This document shows positions 5,283 to 12,911 of a stretch of DNA of 13,655 nucleotides, in pieces. The translations under genes and the position numbers were made by a program. This DNA is from a bacterium (GTDB lineage: Bacteria > Latescibacterota > UBA2968 > GCA-2709665). The DNA lies in the NCBI GenBank assembly GCA_027619145.1, contig JAQCGA010000040.1, positions 1 through 13,655 of the forward strand, read 5' to 3'. The notes below the pieces were generated by a model, which was given only the letters and a program-made list of their open reading frames with translations, made no database searches and was not told where the DNA came from. Every line of letters starts with the position of its first letter. Positions within the stretch are counted from its first letter, which is position 1.

Positions 5283-8200
5283 ATGCCTGCACAAACCAGC
5301 ATTCCTGAAGCCCTCGTTGTTTCTGGCGACGCTCGTATTGAGAAGATTTTAGCACGTGAAGACGCGCATGTGATCCACGCGTTTGCCTGCCGGTTGGACG
5401 GTTTTGTGAACGATACGTTTACCGAATATGCCAATGCATCGGTGTACCGGCCGGTTTCGGTTTGCCGGGCGAGGCTTGTGAGTACGGTTCAGGATACGGT
5501 TCGGTTTCGAGGACGGTATTATCTGGGGTTTACGATGTACACGACCGCTGGGCAGGAGGAGCCGATTGAGGTGTGGATTGGCCACCGCCGAGTTGCCCGT
5601 GCGGCGGTTTTTGATTCGGACAATCGGGTGCACCTTTTTGTGGTTCCAGAGGCGTTCCGTTTCCAGGGGGGGGAGACGATTCGTCTGGTGACTTCAGAGA
5701 CGACGGGTCCGTGCCGGATTGAGAATCTGGTTCTTTTGTCTCGTCGTCCCAGGCTGGATGAGCCAGCGCTTGAAATTCAGGCGCCGCATGTGGACCTCCG
5801 CCATGCGGAAGATGGGATTCGGGCTTCGATTACGTGGATTACGAATCGACCTGCTTCCGGGAGCTTCCGGTATGGAACTGGAAAACGTCTCACACGGGTG
5901 CGTCGAGTAGATGGGCCGTTGGTGAATCATGAGATTGTGCTGGAGGGGCTTACGCCCGGACAGGTCTGTCGTTATGAGATCGATTTGCGCGATCAAATAG
6001 GGCGGTTGGATGCTGTGTGTACAGGGGAGTTTCGGGCTGATATTGCGCCTCCGGAGAGCAAGGTGAAGCGGGCTCGTTTGCCGATTTCGTTGCGGCGTGG
6101 TTCTGCTGTTCCCTGGCCGGTTTCTGTAGGGGTTCCTTTTTCGAAGGGTGCTGTGGGTGGGGATGAACAGATTCGATTGCTGGAATCTGGACGGAATGAG
6201 ATTCCGGTGCAGGCCCGCACGCTGACCCGTTGGGAAGATGGTTCGATTCGCTGGGCGCTGCTGGATTTTTTGGCCGACGGTCAGGGTGAGTATGTGGCCG
6301 AGTACGGCAGTAGTGTTACTCGGATTGAACCGGATACACCGCTTCTTGTTGAACAAACCCGGAAGGGGATTACGGTTACTACCGGTCCGATCCGTGTTGT
6401 GTTTTCTCGGGATGCTGTTCATTTGCCTGGTGTTGTTTCTGTCCGGCAGGCCGACGATACATATGTGCGTCTTACGCCCGAAGATCCCGCGCCGGCCGTC
6501 TGTCTTGTTGACGCTTCAGGTGGGGAATACGTTTCGGAAAAACCTGAATCAGTGACGTTGGAGGAATCCGGGCCGGAGCGTGTTTGTGTGCGTGTCGATT
6601 TTGCGCATCGGTCGGGTAAAAAGTCTCTGTTTCGATCGATTTTCCGGGTTCACCTGTTTCGTGATAGTGCGGCTGTGCGTGTACAGCATACGTTTGAGAA
6701 CGATTGTGTTGAGGAAGAGTTTACGAATATTCGGGCGTTTTCTCTGCGGGCCGATTTGGATGCTGTGGAGGTTTCCACGGGTCGTGTGGGGCGTCGGAAG
6801 GTGGATCTGGGAAAACCCGCTGTTCTTCGGCAAGAGCACGACAATCGGTTTACGGTACAGCAGGGACGAAAGACTCTTGCTCGGGGGCGCAGAGCGGATG
6901 GTGTTGCGGGTCTGAATGGAGAGGTCGCCGGAATTGCGCTGGCGGTGCGGGATTTCTGGCAGAATTATCCCAAGGGGCTTGCGGTTGATGGAGAGGGGTT
7001 TACGGTACAGCTCTGTCCTTTGTTGAAGAAAGACGCTTATCCCAAAGGTGGGGAGCTGGAAGATCGGCTGTATTATTCGTTGCTAGACGGACGATACAAG
7101 CTGAAGCGGGGAGTGGCACGTACGCACGAACTCTGGTTCCACTTCCGTGCCGATGGTGTGGTGCCAGGAGGATTTTCAGAGAGCGTACAGAACCCACCCC
7201 TTTATAGCGTTTCTCTGGAGATGTTCAACAAAAGCCGTGCGGTTACCCGGTTGCCTTCGAAGGGGGCTTCGCCTTTTCCGCCGTATGAGAAATGGGTTGA
7301 GGCTGCCCGGGAGGCGTATGCAGAAGATCGCGAGGAATCCCGGGCGTATGGGATGCTCAATTTTGGCGATTGGTTCGGTGAGCGTGTGTATAACTGGGGT
7401 AACCTGGAATATGATGCTTCCTGGTGTTTTTTGCAGGAGTATCTGCGCGGCGGTCATCCTGATTTTTACGATTGGGCCGAGCAGGCGGCGCACCATCTGG
7501 CGGATGTAGATACCTGTCATCACAGTTTGGATGTGGGTGAGGTTGGCGCTCAGTACCTGCATTCGGTGGGGCATACCGGAGGGTATTATCCGGATGGGTA
7601 CCGGGAAAGCGCGATTTTTACCGGGCGATCCAGTGTGTCGCACACGTGGGTGGAAGGGCCATTTCTTTATGGGTTGCTGGCCGGGGATTCTCGCATTCTG
7701 GATGTTACGATGCGCACGAGTGACCGGCTGGTGGGCGGGATGCTCAACCATTATGATTTTACCAATTGCCGGAATAGCGGCTGGCATCTGATTCATCTTT
7801 CTGCGGCGTATAAGACAACGGGGCGGAGGGTGTATTTGAATGCGGCCCGGATTATTGTGGATCGTGTACTGGAACGCCAGCGATCCTCCGGCGGGTGGGA
7901 CCGGCTGATGGTACCCGGGCATTGTCATTGTGATCCTCCACGGCATACGGGGAATGCTGGTTTTATGGTGGGGATTCTGATGGTGGGTTTGAAGCGATAC
8001 CACGAGGCGACCGGAGAAAAACGTGTGGCGGATGCGATTGTACGGGCGGCTGATTTTTGTATCGATTCGATGTGGGTGGAAGAGAAAAGTGCGTTCCATT
8101 ATACTTCGTGTCCGAAGTCTTCGGTTGGCGGAGGTGCGGATATGCGGATTCTGAAAGGGGTGGCTGCTGCGTACCGGTTTTCTGGGAAAGAACGGTTCCG

Positions 8201-8348
8201 GGAGGTGCTTGCTGCGGGGGTTCAGTCCGCTATGGCGGGTCGTTTGCCAACGGCACATCGAGGTGTGGGAAAATCTATTTGTTCACCCATGCGGGGGGCG
8301 CTACAGGTGCTGGTTGATTTGCCAGAGAAGCACGGGAGCGGTGAGTAG
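5283..8348 (+). CDS. Exo-rhamnogalacturonan-lyase-like protein (PcRGLX/YetA type, PL26-related)
   Basis: A 1021-aa protein. Residues 1-155 look like a beta-sandwich of unknown type (EVWIGHRRVARAAVFDSD). Residues 165-250 look like a fibronectin-III-type domain (ASITWITNRPASGSFRYGTG, then NHEIVLEGLTPGQVCRYEID). From about 270 the PcRGLX/YetA order begins: an N-terminal RIFT barrel (PWPVSVGVPFSKGAV about 277-291; IPVQARTLTRWEDGSIRWAL about 307-326), a central beta-sandwich, and from about 690 an alpha/alpha-barrel with FGDW, YNWGNLEYDASWCFLQEYL, HHLADVDTCHHS and a Gly/His-rich VGHTGGYY loop. The fungal reference of the family is an exo-lyase on rhamnogalacturonan (PL26). Substrate here is unproven. 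No signal peptide or lipobox is seen, so a cytoplasmic enzyme is implied. The start is supported by AGGAG 6 nt upstream. The heparinase-type gene follows after 100 bp on the same strand. Confidence 0.82.
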   Translation: MPAQTSIPEALVVSGDARIEKILAREDAHVIHAFACRLDGFVNDTFTEYANASVYRPVSVCRARLVSTVQDTVRFRGRYYLGFTMYTTAGQEEPIEVWIGHRRVARAAVFDSDNRVHLFVVPEAFRFQGGETIRLVTSETTGPCRIENLVLLSRRPRLDEPALEIQAPHVDLRHAEDGIRASITWITNRPASGSFRYGTGKRLTRVRRVDGPLVNHEIVLEGLTPGQVCRYEIDLRDQIGRLDAVCTGEFRADIAPPESKVKRARLPISLRRGSAVPWPVSVGVPFSKGAVGGDEQIRLLESGRNEIPVQARTLTRWEDGSIRWALLDFLADGQGEYVAEYGSSVTRIEPDTPLLVEQTRKGITVTTGPIRVVFSRDAVHLPGVVSVRQADDTYVRLTPEDPAPAVCLVDASGGEYVSEKPESVTLEESGPERVCVRVDFAHRSGKKSLFRSIFRVHLFRDSAAVRVQHTFENDCVEEEFTNIRAFSLRADLDAVEVSTGRVGRRKVDLGKPAVLRQEHDNRFTVQQGRKTLARGRRADGVAGLNGEVAGIALAVRDFWQNYPKGLAVDGEGFTVQLCPLLKKDAYPKGGELEDRLYYSLLDGRYKLKRGVARTHELWFHFRADGVVPGGFSESVQNPPLYSVSLEMFNKSRAVTRLPSKGASPFPPYEKWVEAAREAYAEDREESRAYGMLNFGDWFGERVYNWGNLEYDASWCFLQEYLRGGHPDFYDWAEQAAHHLADVDTCHHSLDVGEVGAQYLHSVGHTGGYYPDGYRESAIFTGRSSVSHTWVEGPFLYGLLAGDSRILDVTMRTSDRLVGGMLNHYDFTNCRNSGWHLIHLSAAYKTTGRRVYLNAARIIVDRVLERQRSSGGWDRLMVPGHCHCDPPRHTGNAGFMVGILMVGLKRYHEATGEKRVADAIVRAADFCIDSMWVEEKSAFHYTSCPKSSVGGGADMRILKGVAAAYRFSGKERFREVLAAGVQSAMAGRLPTAHRGVGKSICSPMRGALQVLVDLPEKHGSGE

Positions 8349-8410
8349 AGGCGAGGGTTTTTATCTGCTTTACATTGTGGATGAAAAATGGTACCTATAC
8401 GTTCAAACTG

Positions 8411-8441
8411 GCTCTCACCCCCCGGCCCCCTCTCCCGGAGG
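8411..8441 (+). repeat. C-rich dispersed-repeat-like tract ending in the lyase ribosome binding site
   Basis: The gap between the two lyase genes (8349-8448) contains CTCTCACCCCCCGGCCCCC followed by TCTCCCGGAGG. The C-rich core resembles a short intergenic repeat (CTCACCCCCNGCCCCTCTCCC type) seen in many environmental genomes. Its 3' end supplies GGAGG (8437-8441), 7 nt before the next ATG. The rest of the gap holds no gene and no clear terminator, so the two lyases may be one transcript. Confidence 0.55.
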
Positions 8442-8448
8442 AAATTTC

Positions 8449-11400
8449 ATGTCTTTTTCTGTAGATACATCACCGCAGCCCGATGGACATCCGCCACTTT
8501 CACCGGCGGACGGTTCGGTTTCGATTAAGAATCCCCCGGCGCTGATCTGGCGGGTGGACGAGCGTGCAGTGACTTATGTTGTTGAGCTCTGCCAGGATCC
8601 GAGTTTTGCCGGAGAGGTTGTCCGTCGTACCGGTATTGATATGCCTTTTTATAATGCGGATGTTGAATTGTCCGAGGGTGTTTGGTACTGGCGGTATTTT
8701 GTTGTGTCTGTCGATGGCGAGCAATCTGATCCGGGGTCGGTGTGTTCTTTTCAGATTACGCCCGAGTCCGTGCTGCTTCCGGTGCTGCCCACGGAAACGA
8801 TTTTTGCGAATATGCCGGATCATCCGCGTGTGTTTGTGACACCGGATACGCTGGAGGAGTTTCGTGCCCGGAAGGACGGGCCTGCCAAAGAGGCCTGGGA
8901 GCATTTGAAGTTTCGGGTTGATTCTTTGCTGGATGTGCAGCCGCCCGAACCGGATTTACAGCCTGTTCCACAGGATTTGGGAGAGCAACGTGGACAGGTT
9001 TTTCATCTGGAAGGTGGCGAGCTTACGTATCCGGCGGATTACCAGGTTGCCCGGCTCACGAAAGATGCGGATAACGTGAATGCGCTTTCGTTTGCGTATT
9101 TGATTACGGGCGATGAAATCTATGCCGATGCGGCCCGGCGGTGGATGGGTTTTGTTTCGAAGTTCCGTATCGACAGCCATCTGGAAGACCGGGGTCAGCA
9201 CGATACGGTTGTGTATTGTTATGAATACGGGCTGAAGGGGATGGCGCTGGCGTATGACCGGCTCTATGACTTGCTTTCTTCGGAGGAACGGGAGAAAGTT
9301 CTGGGTCATATTGAGTATCATTGCGAGGCTGCGTATCAATGGATTCACGATAATCGGCAGATTCATCTGGATTACCAGAATTCTCACGGCCAGCAGTGTA
9401 TGCACGCGTTGCTGACAACGGTTCTGGCTGTGGCTACAGAATCGGATCGGACGAAGAAGTGGGCAGATTATTTAATTCGGCAATATGTGAACCGCGTGGC
9501 GTGGGGGAGTAATGACGGGGGGTATACGGAGGGGCAGAAGTATGGTCATAAGGTTCAGTTTATTCTGGAGGCGCTGGCGGCGTTTAAAACGGCAACCGGT
9601 CTGGATTTGTTTCGGGAGCCGCGCTGGCGGAATACCGGGGATTTCTGGTTGTACTGTATGTCTCTGAATTACTGGTGGAATCACTGGGGGGATTGTTATT
9701 CGCTGATTGATCCGAACTTTGGAAGCGATGCGGATACTTATGTGGCGGCTTTTCTGGCTTCGATGACGGGTAATCAGACGGTGAAGTGGTGGAGTGATAC
9801 GCGTGTTTGCAGTCCGGTTCATTTGCCGCTGTGGTATCTTTCCGGGAGTGGGATTCAGGCCCGGCCACCGGTAGATATTCCCCAGGGGCGCCTCTTTCCT
9901 GAGGTGGGCCAGCTTGCAGCTTTCGACCGGTTTTATGATCACGGGAGCAATCGGATCTTTTTCCGCAGTAGTCCCTGGGGTGGACACAGCCATGCGCATT
10001 CGGATCAGAATGGGTTTGTTTTGCATGCGGGTGGAGAGATTTTGGCATGTGATGCGGGTTATTATACGTATTCGGGCGATACGTATCACAACCAGTGGAG
10101 CCGCACGACACATACGCACAATTCGATTCTGGTGAATGGAGAGGGGCAACCGAAGGGGATTGCGGCCAGCGGTCATGTTCCCGCTTTTTTCAATACGCCG
10201 GAGTATTGCGTTTTTACCGGTGATGCCGCAATGGCTTATGAACCGCGGCTTCAACGGTTTGATCGACATGTTCTGTTTGTTCGTCCGGATGTTTGGATTG
10301 TTTGTGATGATCTTCGGGCGAACGAACCGGCGGATTTTACATGGGTGTTGAATACGTTTGAGGCGGTAGAGATTGATTCGGATGCAAAAAAGATGACGGT
10401 CAGGCAGCAGGATCAACGTTTGTCTGTGCAGCATCTGGTGCCGAGAGATCTGAGTTATCGCCAGAACAACGACCGGCCGTATCCGATGAAAACACGCTCT
10501 TTCTGTCGTTTTACAGAGGCGTTTCCTCAGCAGTGGAACATTTGTCTTACGCCGTCGGAGAAGGAGTCTCAAACTCAGTTCCTTGCGGTTTTGCATGCGT
10601 ACAATCAGGTTGAGGGCACCCGTATTCGGAATGTTCGTCGTCTGGAAGCGGACAATGCGCTCGGGGTTGTGTTTGAGGATGAAGATGGTACCGAGAGCAC
10701 TTTTTTTCGGTTTGAACCGGATGCTGCTGTCCAGGCTGATGGCATTCGGGCCAGTGCGAAAATTATCACTTTGCGTACAGAAAGTAGTCAACTCCGACGC
10801 TGGCTTGTTCAGGCAAGTACAGAACTTGCGCTGGATAATAGGGTGCTTTTTCAGGGGAGTGTGGCGTGTGATGTTGCGGCCAGTTTTGCTTTGAGTAGTG
10901 CCGCTGCTCAATTTCATATTCAGAATGATTCCGCTTTGAATGTCAGTTTGTGGTTGCCGGAGGCTCCGAGCGCTATTTTTCAGGCGCCCCCGAATCGACC
11001 GCAAGAAGCGCGATCCGTTCCTTTTACGTGGACGGGTGCTGCCGTTCAACTGGAGTTGACGCATCCCCGAAAGATGGTTTTCTGGGTGGATCCTGTTTTC
11101 GATCTTATCCAGGTGCCCGAAGTACTTCAAGTTACTGTTACAGATGGTGAGGGAGATCAGGTGGTTTCTTTGGAAACTGCAGTTGCGGATAATGGAGAGT
11201 TGATCTCTTTTTCTGAACTGATGCCGCGTGAACCTGGGGTGTATGAATTTGTAGCCGAAAATGCAGAGTTTCTGGTGCAGGATCACTGGGATCCGGATTT
11301 GAGTGTGAGGGGCAAGGGGCGGGTGGTTGCGCCGATGCGCGAAGGGACGGAGCTTTTCATTCGTTATGCGGCGGGTCAGGTTCCTGTTGTTCGTGTTTGT

Positions 11401-11874
11401 CTTGCGGAAAGTTTTAAGGGCAAGCTGGTTAATTTGCTTTGTAATGGGAGTTTCGAGGCTGGGATTCCGGAGTATCCGCCGCGGTACTGGAATGTGCAGC
11501 ATCCGCGGACGGATGATCCGGGCTGGCCGGGTTGGTCTGTGGAAGGAGCCGCACAGGGGAGTGGTTGTCTCAGGTTTGTGCGTCCGAAGGATTCTATTTC
11601 GCTGAAGAGTCGCCCGATGCGGTTGCGGACGGCGGGGCGGTATGTTCTTCGGTTCGACGCTAAAGGGGATGCTACGCACGCGAGTGTTTCGGTTGCCGGT
11701 CAGTTGGGTACGGGTGTGAAGGTGGCGATTGAACCTTCTTCGGTGTGGAGGGAATACTGTGTGGAGCTGGATGTGCAGTCGGGGTATGCTACGGTTTCTG
11801 TGGGGTTTGATGAGGGTGGAGAGGCGGATCAGGTTTTGTGGGTGGATGATGTGGGGTTTGGGTACATTGGGTAG
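8449..11874 (+). CDS. Heparinase II/III-family polysaccharide lyase with DUF4962 N-terminus and C-terminal CBM-like domain
   Basis: A 1141-aa protein. Residues about 12-105 form the beta-sandwich of DUF4962 (PPLSPADGSVSIKNPPALIW; GVWYWRYFV), then HPRVFVTPDTLEEFRAR opens the alpha/alpha-toroid (about 125-470). Likely catalytic residues are the Asn/His pair in QNSHGQQ (N311, H313) and the Tyr in GGYTEGQKYGH (Y365). The heparinase II/III C-terminal beta domain starts near 500 with SSPWGGHSHAHSDQNGF (metal-binding-type His/Asp near 513-519) and RTTHTHNSILVNGEGQ. Residues about 995-1140 (NLLCNGSFEAG...WVDDVGFGYIG) resemble a CBM4/9-like carbohydrate-binding module. Such lyases cleave uronate-containing glycans (heparin/heparan, alginate or related) by beta-elimination; the substrate is not predictable. 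No signal peptide is visible. The start at 8449 has a strong ribosome binding site; the frame is open back to 8209, but that extension overlaps the previous gene and is not protein-like. Confidence 0.87.
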   Translation: MSFSVDTSPQPDGHPPLSPADGSVSIKNPPALIWRVDERAVTYVVELCQDPSFAGEVVRRTGIDMPFYNADVELSEGVWYWRYFVVSVDGEQSDPGSVCSFQITPESVLLPVLPTETIFANMPDHPRVFVTPDTLEEFRARKDGPAKEAWEHLKFRVDSLLDVQPPEPDLQPVPQDLGEQRGQVFHLEGGELTYPADYQVARLTKDADNVNALSFAYLITGDEIYADAARRWMGFVSKFRIDSHLEDRGQHDTVVYCYEYGLKGMALAYDRLYDLLSSEEREKVLGHIEYHCEAAYQWIHDNRQIHLDYQNSHGQQCMHALLTTVLAVATESDRTKKWADYLIRQYVNRVAWGSNDGGYTEGQKYGHKVQFILEALAAFKTATGLDLFREPRWRNTGDFWLYCMSLNYWWNHWGDCYSLIDPNFGSDADTYVAAFLASMTGNQTVKWWSDTRVCSPVHLPLWYLSGSGIQARPPVDIPQGRLFPEVGQLAAFDRFYDHGSNRIFFRSSPWGGHSHAHSDQNGFVLHAGGEILACDAGYYTYSGDTYHNQWSRTTHTHNSILVNGEGQPKGIAASGHVPAFFNTPEYCVFTGDAAMAYEPRLQRFDRHVLFVRPDVWIVCDDLRANEPADFTWVLNTFEAVEIDSDAKKMTVRQQDQRLSVQHLVPRDLSYRQNNDRPYPMKTRSFCRFTEAFPQQWNICLTPSEKESQTQFLAVLHAYNQVEGTRIRNVRRLEADNALGVVFEDEDGTESTFFRFEPDAAVQADGIRASAKIITLRTESSQLRRWLVQASTELALDNRVLFQGSVACDVAASFALSSAAAQFHIQNDSALNVSLWLPEAPSAIFQAPPNRPQEARSVPFTWTGAAVQLELTHPRKMVFWVDPVFDLIQVPEVLQVTVTDGEGDQVVSLETAVADNGELISFSELMPREPGVYEFVAENAEFLVQDHWDPDLSVRGKGRVVAPMREGTELFIRYAAGQVPVVRVCLAESFKGKLVNLLCNGSFEAGIPEYPPRYWNVQHPRTDDPGWPGWSVEGAAQGSGCLRFVRPKDSISLKSRPMRLRTAGRYVLRFDAKGDATHASVSVAGQLGTGVKVAIEPSSVWREYCVELDVQSGYATVSVGFDEGGEADQVLWVDDVGFGYIG

Positions 11875-11905
11875 GAGTGGGATGGTGCTATGTTTGCCTC
11901 CGGCG

Positions 11906-11939
11906 GCATACTTTCTTTTTCCGCAAAAAGAAAGTATGC
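11906..11939. terminator. Perfect 15-bp hairpin, possible bidirectional terminator
   Basis: GCATACTTTCTTTTT (11906-11920) and AAAAAGAAAGTATGC (11925-11939) are exact complements around the loop CCGC, 31 nt after the heparinase-type stop. The arms are A/T-rich rather than GC-rich and no U-tract follows the hairpin, so it is an atypical terminator. It is also the left half of a twin-hairpin repeat. Confidence 0.55.
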
Positions 11940-11945
11940 AAAGAA

Positions 11946-11966
11946 AGGCGCCCCTGCGGGGGGCTT
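11946..11966. repeat. Second hairpin of the twin-hairpin element
   Basis: AGGCGCCCC (11946-11954) pairs with GGGGGGCTT (11958-11966) around TGC, with one G-G mismatch. Together with the preceding hairpin it forms a composite (ACTTTCTTTT...AAAAGAAAGTA...CAAAGAAAGGC...) resembling a widespread intergenic element in bacteria. The remaining 11967-12131 contains no gene that I can support. Confidence 0.6.
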
Positions 11967-12131
11967 CCGTTTGGTCTGGTGGAAGATCCTGGCGAGGGTG
12001 GTTCAGGGTTCCAGGGGCGTACACGAGGGCTTTTGTGGCCCTATCCGAAAAGTGGTGGGGTGCTTCAAGGCTGGGTTGCGTAGGGTGCAAGGTCGGAAAA
12101 ACCAGAGGACGCAAAGGGAATGGATAGAGGT

Positions 12132-12878
12132 ATGAAAAATTCGGTTCTTTTTGAGATTTGTATCGATTCGCCCGATGGAGCGGTGGCGGCACAGGAGGGT
12201 GGGGCGAAACGGGTGGAGCTTTGTGATAATCTGATAGAAGGTGGTACGACGCCGAGTGCGGGGGCGATTCGGGTGGCGCGCAGGTATATTGACATTGGGT
12301 TGCAGGTGATTATCCGTCCGCGTGGGGGGGATTTTTGTTATACGGCGCTTGAGTTTGAGGCGATGAAATATGATGTTGAACGGGCAGGAGAGGAAGGTGC
12401 GGACGGTGTTGTGATTGGGGTTTTGACTCCGGAGGGGGCGGTTGACGTTGAACGGACCGGGGAGCTTGTGGCGTTGGCGGGGTCGCTGAGTGTTACGTTT
12501 CATCGGGCTTTTGATATGGTTCGAGACGCGGAGGCGGCTCTGGAGGATCTTATTTTGCTTGGGATTCACCGGGTGCTTACTTCGGGTTGTGAAGCGTCTG
12601 CTCTGGAGGGTGTGGATTTGATTGCGCATCTTGTGCAGAAGGCTGGAGATCGCATTGTTGTGATGCCGGGAGGGGGTATTCACGAGCGGAATGTTGGGAA
12701 GGTTGTTCGGAGTACAGGGGTGAAAGAGGTTCACGTTTCTGCGCGTGGTACTGTGGAAAGTCGTATGGAGTATCGCAATCCCAATGCTTTTATGGGTGGC
12801 GAGCTTCGGCCGCCTGAGTTTACGTATAAAACCACGGATGCGGATCGAATTCGGTCTTTTATTGCGGCTGCTCAGTAA
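12132..12878 (+). CDS. cutC: CutC-family TIM-barrel protein (copper homeostasis family)
   Basis: A 248-aa protein, the same length as E. coli CutC. The family signatures appear in order: FEICIDSPDGAVAAQEGGAK then RVELCDNLIEGGTTPSAG near the start, VIIRPRGGDFCY (about residues 58-69), GADGVVIGVLTPEG (about 87-100), VTFHRAFDM (about 119-127), VLTSG, VMPGGGIHERNV and EVHVSAR. CutC was linked to copper tolerance in E. coli, but its enzymatic role is unsettled; the conserved His, Arg, Asp and Glu residues at the barrel mouth suggest an enzyme. I chose ATG 12132 for its match to family length; an in-frame ATG at 12120 would add four residues. Neither has an ideal ribosome binding site. It follows the heparinase-type gene after 257 bp and precedes an M23-type peptidase by 33 bp, so it is probably co-transcribed with the latter. 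Confidence 0.9.
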   Translation: MKNSVLFEICIDSPDGAVAAQEGGAKRVELCDNLIEGGTTPSAGAIRVARRYIDIGLQVIIRPRGGDFCYTALEFEAMKYDVERAGEEGADGVVIGVLTPEGAVDVERTGELVALAGSLSVTFHRAFDMVRDAEAALEDLILLGIHRVLTSGCEASALEGVDLIAHLVQKAGDRIVVMPGGGIHERNVGKVVRSTGVKEVHVSARGTVESRMEYRNPNAFMGGELRPPEFTYKTTDADRIRSFIAAAQ

Positions 12879-12897
12879 TTGTAAATCTGTGGCAGAA

Positions 12898-12903
12898 CAG
12901 GAG
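12898..12903 (+). promoter_or_regulatory. Ribosome binding site of the M23-type gene
   Basis: CAGGAG followed by 8 nt and then ATG at 12912. It supports the start of the truncated last gene, which has no stop codon within the window. Confidence 0.7.
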
Positions 12904-12911
12904 TCTTACGT

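Noticed and set aside
5694..6422. Antisense open frame of 242 codons inside the first lyase (and a 360-codon one at 7176-8258)
   Set aside because: Low-complexity, basic translations opposite a well-supported enzyme gene; no ribosome binding sites were identified.
8209..8448. Start of the heparinase-type gene at 8209
   Set aside because: It overlaps the previous gene by 140 nt and encodes non-protein-like sequence; the ATG at 8449 has GGAGG at ideal spacing and begins the DUF4962 pattern.
9472..12192. A 906-codon open frame antisense to the heparinase-type gene and running into the cutC start
   Set aside because: It is a shadow caused by strong G/T bias of the coding strand: its translation is rich in His, Arg, Pro, Asn and Thr with no recognisable domain, while the plus strand encodes clear families.
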